DNA from: an uncultured Flavobacterium sp. | GTDB taxonomy: Bacteria > Bacteroidota > Bacteroidia > Flavobacteriales > Flavobacteriaceae | NCBI GenBank assembly: GCA_945957245.1 | Contig: CAMFLD010000118.1 | Coordinates: 1-7,750, forward strand | Direction of reading: 5' to 3' | DNA length: 7,750 bases | In this document: positions 1 through 5,006 of the stretch, one piece after another | Numbering within the stretch: the stretch's first letter is position 1 | How the letters are laid out: the number at the start of each line of letters is the position of its first letter | Translations under genes and position numbers: made by a program | Notes under the pieces: generated by a model | What the model was told of the DNA's origin: nothing | The model's input: only the letters and a program-made list of their open reading frames with translations | Database searches by the model: none

Positions 1-28
1 TGGGCTCGGAGATGTGTATAAGAGACAG
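1..28. other. Nextera/Tn5 sequencing adapter (non-genomic)
   Basis: Bases 10-28 read AGATGTGTATAAGAGACAG, the 19-bp Tn5 mosaic end used in transposase-based library kits. Bases 1-9 (TGGGCTCGG) match the adjoining part of the Nextera read-2 adapter. This is untrimmed adapter left at a contig end, not a transposon in the organism. Genomic sequence begins at about base 29, so the upstream neighbour of the first gene is unknown. Confidence 0.97.
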
Positions 29-29
29 A

Positions 30-98
30 TATCAGGCGGCTTATGATTTTGTATTAGCAAGGGCTGAAAAAATGGGATTGAGGAAAGTGGCAAAGTGA
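30..98 (+). CDS. C-terminal fragment of an unidentified protein
   Basis: An open frame from the first genomic bases to the TGA at 96-98 encodes 22 residues, with AYDFVLARAEKMGLRK as its core. It looks like the amphipathic C-terminal helix of a normal cytosolic protein, but it is too short to assign to a family. The last codons (KVAK-stop) are made from the first unit and a bit of the 8-bp repeat array that starts at 87, so the array reaches into the gene and supplies its stop codon. The reading frame choice rests on the protein-like composition and the absence of stops. The other two frames hit stops within about 40 bases. The 5' part lies beyond the contig end. Confidence 0.5.
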   Translation, partial: YQAAYDFVLARAEKMGLRKVAK

Positions 99-182
99 TA
101 AAGTGATAAAGTGGCAAAGTAGCAAAGTAGCAAAGTGGCAAAGTGGCAAAGTGGCAAAGTGGCAAAGCTATGAAGCTTTGAA
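87..182. repeat. 8-bp tandem repeat array A (GTGGCAAA)n, inverted relative to the later arrays
   Basis: Ten consecutive 8-bp units run from 87 to 166: GTGGCAAA six times, GTGATAAA twice and GTAGCAAA twice. Two degenerate units (GCTATGAA, GCTTTGAA) follow up to 182. The reverse complement of the unit is TTTGCCAC, i.e. ACTTTGCC after rotation, which belongs to the same family as the ACTTTGNN units of arrays B, C and D. The 10-mer CAAAGTGGCA at 131-140 is the exact reverse complement of 636-645 in array C. Array A is therefore an inverted copy of the arrays on the other side of the four-helix-bundle gene. Confidence 0.95.
163..180. repeat. Short inverted repeat at the end of array A
   Basis: CAAAGC (163-168) and GCTTTG (175-180) form a perfect 6-bp stem around a 6-base loop (TATGAA). 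This is the point where the repeat unit changes orientation from CAAAG to CTTTG. There is no T-run on either side, so it does not look like an intrinsic terminator. It is better read as a degenerate pair of repeat units meeting head to head. Confidence 0.6.
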
Positions 183-230
183 AAAATTGACCAAAAAAGT
201 ACAATAAAAATGTACCTAAATCAGGATAAA

Positions 231-267
231 ACTTTGTAAATCTGCGACTCTGAAACTTTGTAACTTT
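231..267. repeat. 8-bp repeat array B, directly upstream of the four-helix-bundle gene
   Basis: Units ACTTTGTA, AATCTGCG, ACTCTGAA and ACTTTGTA are followed by the partial unit ACTTT. The array is degenerate and ends only five bases before the ATG at 273. It therefore occupies the place where the promoter and leader of the bundle gene would be expected. The orientation matches arrays C and D and is opposite to array A. The stretch between A and B (183-230) is AT-rich and shows no gene. Confidence 0.85.
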
Positions 268-272
268 AAAAA

Positions 273-632
273 ATGAAAACATTTAGAGATTTATTGATAT
301 GGCAAAAAGCAATGGCTCTAGTAACGGAATGTTATACTATTACAGCCAGTTTTCCAAAAGAAGAATTGTTTGGATTGACTTCTCAAATCAGAAGATGCAG
401 TGTATCCATTCCAAGTAATATCTCCGAAGGATTTGCAAGAGGAACTAATAAAGACTATCATAGGTTTTTAACTATATCATTAGGGTCGCTTTTTGAATTT
501 CAAACACAAATCGAAATCGCTTATAATTTGCAATACATTACAGAAAAGCATTTTAAAAAAATATACGAAGACAGCAGAGAACTGGAAAGAATGATGAGTT
601 CCTTCATCAACAAAATAAAAAAAACTCTGTAA
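273..632 (+). CDS. Four-helix-bundle protein of the S23/IVP family
   Basis: This is a complete 119-aa protein. It carries the hallmarks of the four-helix-bundle family first named for ORFs in 23S rRNA intervening sequences. These are the N-terminal F-x-DLLIWQKAM segment (residues 4-14), the FP-x-EELFGLTSQIRR segment (27-41), and the VSIPSNISEGFARG loop (44-57), followed by a helix with DYHRFL-x-ISLGSLFE (61-75) and a C-terminal helix (92-116). No transmembrane segment or signal peptide is present, so it should be cytosolic. The family's molecular role is not established; the DGR accessory protein Avd has the same fold. The gene is boxed in by 8-bp repeat arrays. Array B ends 5 bases before the start, and the last two codons plus the stop (ACT CTG TAA) lie inside the first unit of array C. 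The ATG at 273 is preceded by an A-run, as is common in Bacteroidota. Family assignment is confident; function is unknown. Confidence 0.92.
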   Translation: MKTFRDLLIWQKAMALVTECYTITASFPKEELFGLTSQIRRCSVSIPSNISEGFARGTNKDYHRFLTISLGSLFEFQTQIEIAYNLQYITEKHFKKIYEDSRELERMMSSFINKIKKTL

Positions 633-658
633 CTCTGCCACTTTGAAACTTTGAAACT
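624..658. repeat. 8-bp repeat array C, overlapping the 3' end of the four-helix-bundle gene
   Basis: Units ACTCTGTA, ACTCTGCC, ACTTTGAA and ACTTTGAA are followed by the truncated unit ACT. The first unit supplies the last codons and stop of the gene ending at 632. Bases 636-645 (TGCCACTTTG) are the exact reverse complement of a decamer in array A. The final partial unit runs into a short A-tract, where the decayed second gene copy begins. Confidence 0.9.
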
Positions 659-727
659 AAAAAATATGTGAAGACAGTAGAAAGCTGAAAAGAATGATGA
701 GTTCCTTTATCAACAAAAAAAACTCTG
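659..727 (+). pseudogene. 3' remnant of a second four-helix-bundle gene copy
   Basis: This stretch aligns with bases 556-629, the 3' end of the intact gene. Over the first 56 aligned bases I count seven mismatches, all transitions. A 5-base deletion follows in the terminal A-rich part. Read in the homologous frame it gives KICEDSRKLKRMMSSFIN, against KIYEDSRELERMMSSFIN at residues 96-113 of the intact protein. An in-frame TAA at 658-660 stands just upstream and there is no 5' portion, so it cannot make a protein. After the 5-base deletion the frame reads into array D and stops. It records a past tandem duplication with later loss of most of the copy, possibly by deletion between the A-run at the start codon and the A-run at 555-561. 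Confidence 0.88.
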
Positions 728-790
728 AAACTTTGAAACTTTGAAACTTTGAAACTTTGAAACTTTGAAACTCTGCTACTTTGCAACTTA
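722..790. repeat. 8-bp repeat array D upstream of ctaA
   Basis: Eight units run from 722 to 785: ACTCTGAA, five perfect ACTTTGAA, ACTCTGCT and ACTTTGCA, followed by a partial ACTTA. The five identical central units point to recent slippage or homogenisation. The array ends 13 bases before the ATG of the heme A synthase gene and fills the whole space where its promoter would lie. The orientation is the same as arrays B and C. Confidence 0.95.
757..783 (+). promoter_or_regulatory. Candidate ctaA promoter built from repeat units
   Basis: The Bacteroidota promoter pattern is TTG, then roughly 17-23 bases, then TAnnTTTG. TTG at 757-759, a 17-base spacer and TACTTTG at 777-783 come close, but the downstream box is one base short of consensus. 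Transcription would begin at about 790, giving a short leader. TTG recurs every 8 bases in array D, so a TTG would remain at the same distance after gain or loss of whole units. This is a pattern match only, and no other promoter-like sequence is evident between 660 and 803. Confidence 0.3.
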
Positions 791-803
791 AAAAAATAAA
801 GAA

Positions 804-1823
804 ATGAAAAAAGACAAAGGCGTAATTTATTGGTTACTTACAGGATGTTTTTTAGTATTTGTTATGGTTGTTGTGGGGGGAATCACCCGTCTGACCAACT
901 CGGGATTGTCTATGACCGACTGGCATTTGGTTACCGATACCCTACCTCCTATGTCGGAGGCTAAATGGCAACAGGCTTTTGAGGAATACAAGAAATTTCC
1001 GGAGTATCAGAAAATCAATATTCATAATGATTTCCAGCTTTCGGATTATAAGTTTATCTATTTCTGGGAGTGGTTTCACCGATTTATAGCCCGTATTCTT
1101 GGGATGGTTTTCATTATTCCATTCGTTTATTTTCTCATTAAAAAGAGGATTGATCGTGAAACACTGAATAAATGCTTTGTTCTTCTGGGAATGGGAGCTT
1201 TACAGGGTTTCTTTGGATGGTATATGGTAAAAAGCGGCTTGATTAATGATCCTGATGTTAGCCATTTCAGATTATCGCTTCATCTTACTTTTGCCTTTAT
1301 CACTTTTGCCTATACACTTTGGGTGGCACTGGATTTGATTTACCCTGAAAGAAAAGCAGTGGTTGTACCTTTGAGAAAACTTGCCCGTGTGACATTGGTT
1401 TTTCTTTTAATTCAGATTATTTACGGTGGGTTTGTTGCGGGGTTAAACGCCGGTTTGATACACAATCACTGGCCTTTGATGAGTGATGGTGCCTTTTTCC
1501 ATGAAAGTATTATTTTGGAAAAAGACAGTTGGATTGCCCGATTTACAGAAGGGAAAAGCGGCGTTCAGTTTGTGCATAGAACAATGGCTTATGTGGTCGT
1601 TTCCCTGATTTTGTTCTTGTATTTCAAAGCCCGGAAATTTACGCTTACAGCCCAACAGCAAAACGGATTAAATGCCTTGGTGCTTATAGTTTTTATTCAG
1701 TTTACCCTCGGCGTTTTAACGCTTTTGTATGGCGTTCCGCTTTGGCTAGGATTGATACATCAGGTAGTGGCATTCTTCCTTTTGACTGCTATGACTTATA
1801 CTCTTCATAGATTCAGTAAATAA
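804..1823 (+). CDS. ctaA: Heme A synthase, COX15/CtaA family
   Basis: This 339-aa integral membrane protein converts heme O to heme A by oxidising the C8 methyl group to a formyl group; heme A is the cofactor of aa3-type cytochrome c oxidases. The signature GGITRLTNSGLSMTDW is at residues 25-40. The four heme-ligand histidines expected in two repeated helix bundles are visible: H92 (EWFHR), H160 (SLHLT), H258 (VHRTMAY) and H319 (LIHQV). A conserved acidic residue, E89, precedes the first. The WHLV...PPM segment (40-50) and the DYKFIYFWEWFHR segment (81-93) resemble the mitochondrial/alphaproteobacterial COX15 type rather than the short Bacillus CtaA. About eight hydrophobic segments span the length, which is normal for the family. 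The ATG at 804 follows an A-rich leader. The start of the next gene lies only 2 bases after the stop, so the two are probably co-transcribed. Confidence 0.95.
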   Translation: MKKDKGVIYWLLTGCFLVFVMVVVGGITRLTNSGLSMTDWHLVTDTLPPMSEAKWQQAFEEYKKFPEYQKINIHNDFQLSDYKFIYFWEWFHRFIARILGMVFIIPFVYFLIKKRIDRETLNKCFVLLGMGALQGFFGWYMVKSGLINDPDVSHFRLSLHLTFAFITFAYTLWVALDLIYPERKAVVVPLRKLARVTLVFLLIQIIYGGFVAGLNAGLIHNHWPLMSDGAFFHESIILEKDSWIARFTEGKSGVQFVHRTMAYVVVSLILFLYFKARKFTLTAQQQNGLNALVLIVFIQFTLGVLTLLYGVPLWLGLIHQVVAFFLLTAMTYTLHRFSK

Positions 1824-1825
1824 TT

Positions 1826-2314
1826 ATGGAACCTATTTTTAAATATGCCTGGATTGCATTTCTGATCGTTCCTTTTATTAATTATTTCTACTTTAAGGAT
1901 AAATTCAATGATTATATTATTGAAAAACCGGAAAGGGAAAGAGGTTATAATCTTATTCGGAAATCTATTCTCATTTATGGTTTAATTCCCTGGATTATTG
2001 TAGCTATAGGATGTTTGTCCGGACAAACTGAATCTGTCTTTGATTATTTTCAACCTGCTAAATTAAATCCTTTTGTTTTGTTATTCCATTTTTCGGTTAT
2101 TATCATTTGGATTATGCTGATTCGGTTTATTTTCTTTAAGGATGGTGCTCAGTTTCTTGAAGATCATCCCGGAATAATTCATTTTAAAGCGGGTGGATAT
2201 CGTAATGACCGTCTGTCTAAGAAAAATATAAAGTTATTTTTTCTTTTGTCCATAGCCGGTGGTATTGCCGCCATGGTAATGATGTGGGTTATAGAATTTC
2301 CTCTTCCAAAGTAA
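1826..2314 (+). CDS. Four-pass membrane protein of unknown function, coupled to ctaA
   Basis: This 162-aa protein has four hydrophobic segments at about residues 4-22, 46-65, 83-104 and 136-156. A charged loop (24-45, with KPERERG) lies between the first two, and a longer polar loop (105-135, with FLEDHPGIIHFKAGGYRNDRLSKKN split by two histidines, H114 and H119) lies between the third and fourth. I do not recognise a named family. The ATG sits 2 bases after the ctaA stop, which indicates translational coupling. A role in oxidase or heme A biogenesis is therefore possible, but that is inferred from position alone. A terminator follows the gene. No cysteine pairs or obvious catalytic motifs are visible. 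Confidence 0.85.
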   Translation: MEPIFKYAWIAFLIVPFINYFYFKDKFNDYIIEKPERERGYNLIRKSILIYGLIPWIIVAIGCLSGQTESVFDYFQPAKLNPFVLLFHFSVIIIWIMLIRFIFFKDGAQFLEDHPGIIHFKAGGYRNDRLSKKNIKLFFLLSIAGGIAAMVMMWVIEFPLPK

Positions 2315-2321
2315 ATCCAAT

Positions 2322-2350
2322 AAAAAAGGGTTCTTTTCAGAACCCAAAAT
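2322..2350. terminator. Bidirectional intrinsic terminator between convergent operons
   Basis: GGGTTCT (2328-2334) pairs perfectly with AGAACCC (2339-2345) around a TTTC loop. On the minus strand the stem is followed at once by a run of six T (complement of 2322-2327), an ideal tail for the operon ending at 2356. On the plus strand it is followed by AAAATTTTT, a weaker tail that would serve the ctaA operon. The two stop codons lie within about 15 bases on each side. Confidence 0.88.
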
Positions 2351-2355
2351 TTTTG

Positions 2356-2961
2356 CTATGCTTTTTTCTTCGCTTTAATAGAGCAACCAATGGCTTTGGT
2401 TATTGCTGGTGAAGGGTCTTTTCCTGAGTCTAGTGCAGCAATCGCATTTTCAAGGTATTTTTCTTTTACCGCTAAAGCATCATCTGCATTGTCATCAATA
2501 GCTCCGATATATTTTACTGTCCGGTTTTTATCTAACAAAAATACATGCGGTGTTTTGGTTGCTCCGTATTGCGGATAAATCTTCTGTCCTTCATCTACCA
2601 GATACGGAAATACAAAACTATTTTCTTTGGCTTTCTTCTGCATTTTCTCATAGGTATCATCAGGTTGCACTTCGGGATCATTGGAGTTTATGGCTAAGAG
2701 AATATAGCCTTTTGGTTTGTATTTTTTAGCTAAATCGTTGATTCTGTTTTGGTATTTCACTGCAAATGGACAGGTATTACAGGTAAAAACAATAATAAAG
2801 CCTTTAGCCTCTTTGTAATCTGCCATGCTGTAATTTTTTCCGTCCACTGATTTTAATTTAAAATCGGTTGCTGTATCTCCGGGCTGGTAGCCTTCTGAAA
2901 CTAAATTGTTTCCTATAATTACAGAGGAAACAAAGGCAAAAAGTAATGGTATAACTCTCAT
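2356..2961 (-). CDS. Exported peroxiredoxin-like thioredoxin-fold protein (AhpC/TSA-type)
   Basis: This is a 201-aa protein with a hydrophobic N-terminal signal segment (about residues 2-18). A thioredoxin-fold domain begins at GDTATDFKLKSVDGKNYS (28-45), the N-terminal hallmark of AhpC/TSA and related PRX-like proteins. The active site is FTCNTCPFAVKY (59-70) with C61 and C64 in a CxxC arrangement. The cis-proline is in KTPHVFLLD (P138). A third cysteine near the C-terminus (GCSIK, C193) is typical of the PRX-like group in which the CxxC domain carries a conserved C-terminal GCSIKW-like motif. It probably reduces or exchanges disulfides, or reduces peroxides, in the periplasm; which of these cannot be told from sequence. 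The ATG is 6 bases after the stop of the upstream TlpA-like gene, so the two form an operon ended by the hairpin at 2328-2345. Confidence 0.9.
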   Translation of the reverse strand: MRVIPLLFAFVSSVIIGNNLVSEGYQPGDTATDFKLKSVDGKNYSMADYKEAKGFIIVFTCNTCPFAVKYQNRINDLAKKYKPKGYILLAINSNDPEVQPDDTYEKMQKKAKENSFVFPYLVDEGQKIYPQYGATKTPHVFLLDKNRTVKYIGAIDDNADDALAVKEKYLENAIAALDSGKDPSPAITKAIGCSIKAKKKA

Positions 2962-2967
2962 AATGGT

Positions 2968-3453
2968 TTATTTTTTTTGGTTAGTAAATGTGTTAATGAA
3001 TTCGTTGAGTTCAGCAAAACTCTCAAAATCGTGTTCGGCAAATTGCTTTTGTCCTGCACTAAAAATAAATGTGGCAGGAATGGAACCTGACCAGTCTTTA
3101 TCAATCCTGTCGAGCCAGCTGTTGTAATTATTATCACTCAAAGAGACAACCTGAGCGGTTATTTTCTTTTTTTGTATAAAAGGAATGAGTTTTTTTTCGA
3201 TGTCTTTTTTGCTGTCAAGGCTGACTAAAATTACTTTGACATCCTTATTTTCCTGATGCAATTTTTCAAAATAAGGCAGCTCCTTAACACATGGTGCACA
3301 CCAGGTAGCCCAAAAGTTGATTACATATACATTAGCATCATTCTTTATGATGGCTTTTTCGAAGTCATTGAATTTGTCAAATTTCAAAAGCTCCTGTGCC
3401 AGTGAAATTTGAGTAAACGTTATAAAAAATACTATGAGGGAGATTTGTTTCAT
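2968..3453 (-). CDS. TlpA/ResA-like periplasmic thiol-disulfide oxidoreductase
   Basis: This is a 161-aa protein with a signal peptide (MKQISLIVFFITFTQISLAQ; likely cleavage after SLA, residue 19), so it is exported. It has no lipobox cysteine. The thioredoxin-fold core starts at VYVINFWATWCAPC (42-55), with the redox pair C52/C55 in the WCAPC form characteristic of TlpA/ResA proteins. KELPYFEKLH follows. The cis-proline loop is GSIPATFIF (P126). Such proteins keep cysteines reduced outside the cytoplasm, for example for cytochrome c or CuA-site assembly, but the client here is unknown. At 161 aa it is a minimal version without the extra N-terminal domain many Bacteroidota TlpA proteins carry. 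It is the first gene of the operon, and its start codon abuts an inverted repeat. Confidence 0.92.
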   Translation of the reverse strand: MKQISLIVFFITFTQISLAQELLKFDKFNDFEKAIIKNDANVYVINFWATWCAPCVKELPYFEKLHQENKDVKVILVSLDSKKDIEKKLIPFIQKKKITAQVVSLSDNNYNSWLDRIDKDWSGSIPATFIFSAGQKQFAEHDFESFAELNEFINTFTNQKK

Positions 3454-3478
3454 AAAGCTTATTTAATACCAAGCTTTA
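3453..3478. promoter_or_regulatory. Perfect 8-bp inverted repeat abutting the tlpA-like start codon
   Basis: TAAAGCTT (3453-3460) and AAGCTTTA (3471-3478) are exact reverse complements separated by 10 AT-rich bases. On the minus strand the second arm ends at the A of the ATG. In the transcript this would be a leader hairpin ending at the start codon; in DNA it could be an operator. Each arm contains the self-complementary AAGCTT, so part of the symmetry could be accidental. No T-run or known riboswitch pattern is present. Confidence 0.45.
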
Positions 3479-3493
3479 CGAATTTATTAACTT

Positions 3494-3521
3494 AAAAGCT
3501 ATTCTAACAGTTAGTTAACAA
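3494..3521 (-). promoter_or_regulatory. Candidate promoter of the thioredoxin-fold operon
   Basis: On the minus strand TTG (complement of 3519-3521, within TTTTG) is followed after 17 bases by TAGCTTTT (complement of 3494-3501). This matches the Bacteroidota TAnnTTTG box at every fixed position but the last. Transcription would begin near 3488, leaving a leader of about 35 bases that contains the inverted repeat 3453-3478. The position, in the 93-base gap between the response regulator gene and this operon, is suitable. No clear terminator for the upstream gene is visible in the gap, so read-through is possible. Confidence 0.45.
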
Positions 3522-3546
3522 AACTTTACCAACTTTAACATTGTTC

Positions 3547-4302
3547 TTACCCCAACCATTCCTTAAAATCGTTGACCCGTTCTCTGGCAACAATAACCTC
3601 ATCTTCTTTGTAAGTTGGCAGGATGACTTTCAGTCTTGAGTTACTGTGAATTTGTATTTCCTTAATGGTTTTCATTGGTACAATAAATTTTCGGGAAACA
3701 CGATAGAAATCTTTAGGATCTAGTTCGTTCTCGAGTTGTTCCAATGTAATATCCAGTAAATAGTCCCGGTTGTCCAGAGTATGCAGGTAGGTTCCTTTAT
3801 TTTCACTAAAAAAACATTCTACTTCCTCTATATTGATCATTTTGAGCTGCTGTCCCATTTTGATGGTAAAACGTTTTTTGAAATTTCTTTCCACCGGATT
3901 GACCAGCATTTTTTTAATCATTTCAAAATCGAGCGATAGGTTTGGAGCAGCACTATTTCTGGATTTAAATTTGTTTACGGCCGTTTCGAGGTCATCTTCA
4001 TCAATTGGTTTCAACAAATAATCGATACTGTTGAGTTTAAATGCCCTGAGGGCGTATTCATCATAGGCTGTCGTGAATATAACTGAGCTTTTGATATCAA
4101 TTGTTTCAAATATTTCAAATGATAATCCATCGGATAGCTGTATATCAAGGAAAATCAAATCGGGATGCGGATTAGTATTAAACCAATGTATCGATTCTTC
4201 TACTGAATGAAGCAAAGTATTAACCTCTAATCCTAATTTTTCAACTTTTCGTTGTAATAAACGGGCAGCAGGCTTTTCGTCTTCTATGATAATGATATTC
4301 AT
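3547..4302 (-). CDS. LytTR-family response regulator
   Basis: This 251-aa cytoplasmic two-component regulator has an N-terminal receiver domain (about 1-115) and a C-terminal LytTR DNA-binding domain (about 142-250). Receiver residues are intact: acidic pocket E7/D8, phosphoacceptor D53 (FLDIQL), T77 in FTTAYDEYA, and K98 followed by P99 (LLKPID). The LytTR part shows the usual FTIKMGQQLKMINIEEV strand-turn start (145-161), the YLHT strand and the FYRVSRKFIVPM motif (199-210). LytTR regulators pair with LytS/YehU-type histidine kinases, and such a kinase lies upstream in the same gene string at 5947-7278, separated by four membrane-protein genes. It is the last gene of the string, 9 bases after the preceding stop. 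Target genes cannot be read from this window. Confidence 0.95.
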   Translation of the reverse strand: MNIIIIEDEKPAARLLQRKVEKLGLEVNTLLHSVEESIHWFNTNPHPDLIFLDIQLSDGLSFEIFETIDIKSSVIFTTAYDEYALRAFKLNSIDYLLKPIDEDDLETAVNKFKSRNSAAPNLSLDFEMIKKMLVNPVERNFKKRFTIKMGQQLKMINIEEVECFFSENKGTYLHTLDNRDYLLDITLEQLENELDPKDFYRVSRKFIVPMKTIKEIQIHSNSRLKVILPTYKEDEVIVARERVNDFKEWLG

Positions 4303-4311
4303 TTACAGAAA

Positions 4312-4965
4312 TTACTTTTTAATTATTTTCACAGCATATTTTCTTGACCAATATACAATAAGCGGCGTTAGTACCACAGTTGGACCCAGCCAGGCAACTA
4401 ACGACGGAAGGTAAACATTATTCACAACCAAAAAAGCCGTCAATGCAGCTATATAACCGCCAACCATTCTTTGGATGTGTACCAACAGCCATTCATTTTT
4501 AAACTTTAAATTTCCTTTATAAATCAGGATATCTTTTCTTGCCATCAGTATACTTATCATTCCGAATACAAGTAAAATGATTCCCATGTTATTTCCATTG
4601 ACACACAAATAACTTCCATAACTTAAAAACCCAAGTGCAAATAAAATCATTGTTATGGAAAGTGCCCAGTCAATAGGTTCGGCTTTTTGACCTTTATCCA
4701 ATTTCTTCAGTGATAAAAAGCGTTGCCCTGTTGCTACCATATAGAATGAGAACACAGCAATAATCAGCAAGAACAGGTTATTATGCATGATTGACATTAT
4801 AAAACCGGCAATAGCATTGATAATCATTCCGTAAAAGAAAAATTTTCCGGTCAATTGGTGTTTTTTATCACCTTTTGTTCTAATCAGGTTAATCGTCCCG
4901 GTAAATAAGCCAATGCCACCTGCAATAATGTGAATAGCCAGTAGTATTTTGAATAATAGTTCCAT
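4312..4965 (-). CDS. Multi-pass membrane protein, DUF2306-like
   Basis: This 217-aa protein has about seven hydrophobic segments (roughly 5-25, 42-60, 62-82, 99-120, 126-142, 166-183 and 188-207). Conserved-looking polar sites inside or next to membrane segments are H12 (AIHIIAGGIGL), H36 (KGDKKHQLTGK) and H163 (VHIQRMVGGYIAALTAF). Spaced histidines of this kind recall small heme- or metal-binding membrane proteins. The overall look resembles Bacteroidota proteins annotated as DUF2306, which I assign only tentatively. The function is unknown. It sits 41 bases after the third stand-alone 2TM gene and 9 bases before the LytTR regulator gene, so it probably belongs to the same transcript and may be part of the signalling assembly or a product whose activity is sensed. 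Confidence 0.8.
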   Translation of the reverse strand: MELLFKILLAIHIIAGGIGLFTGTINLIRTKGDKKHQLTGKFFFYGMIINAIAGFIMSIMHNNLFLLIIAVFSFYMVATGQRFLSLKKLDKGQKAEPIDWALSITMILFALGFLSYGSYLCVNGNNMGIILLVFGMISILMARKDILIYKGNLKFKNEWLLVHIQRMVGGYIAALTAFLVVNNVYLPSLVAWLGPTVVLTPLIVYWSRKYAVKIIKK

Positions 4966-5006
4966 TATGTTGTGTTATAAATTTTGCAGTTATTATCAAG
5001 ACTTAA

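Noticed and set aside
10..28. Genomic Tn5-like transposon end
   Set aside because: The sequence is the hyperactive mosaic end joined to Nextera adapter bases, exactly at the contig start, with no transposase gene.
199..215. Inverted repeat GTAC...GTAC between arrays A and B
   Set aside because: Only four self-complementary bases are paired in AT-rich DNA; this is too weak to call an operator or hairpin.
273..632. Diversity-generating retroelement accessory protein (Avd)
   Set aside because: The fold family is shared, but no reverse transcriptase, template repeat or variable repeat is present. The differences between the intact gene and the remnant are transitions of both kinds, not changes confined to template adenines.
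273..632. 23S rRNA intervening sequence
   Set aside because: The family was named from such insertions, but no rRNA sequence surrounds this gene.
87..790. CRISPR array
   Set aside because: The repeats are only 8 bases long and directly abut with no unique spacers; no cas genes are present.
1443..1661. Minus-strand open frame of 72 codons
   Set aside because: It lies wholly inside ctaA, which has clear family motifs; it is a shadow frame.
3522..3537. LytTR binding site (direct repeat AACTTTA at 3522 and 3531)
   Set aside because: The 9-base spacing and the sequence do not fit the usual paired LytTR sites, and such AT-rich repeats are expected by chance here.
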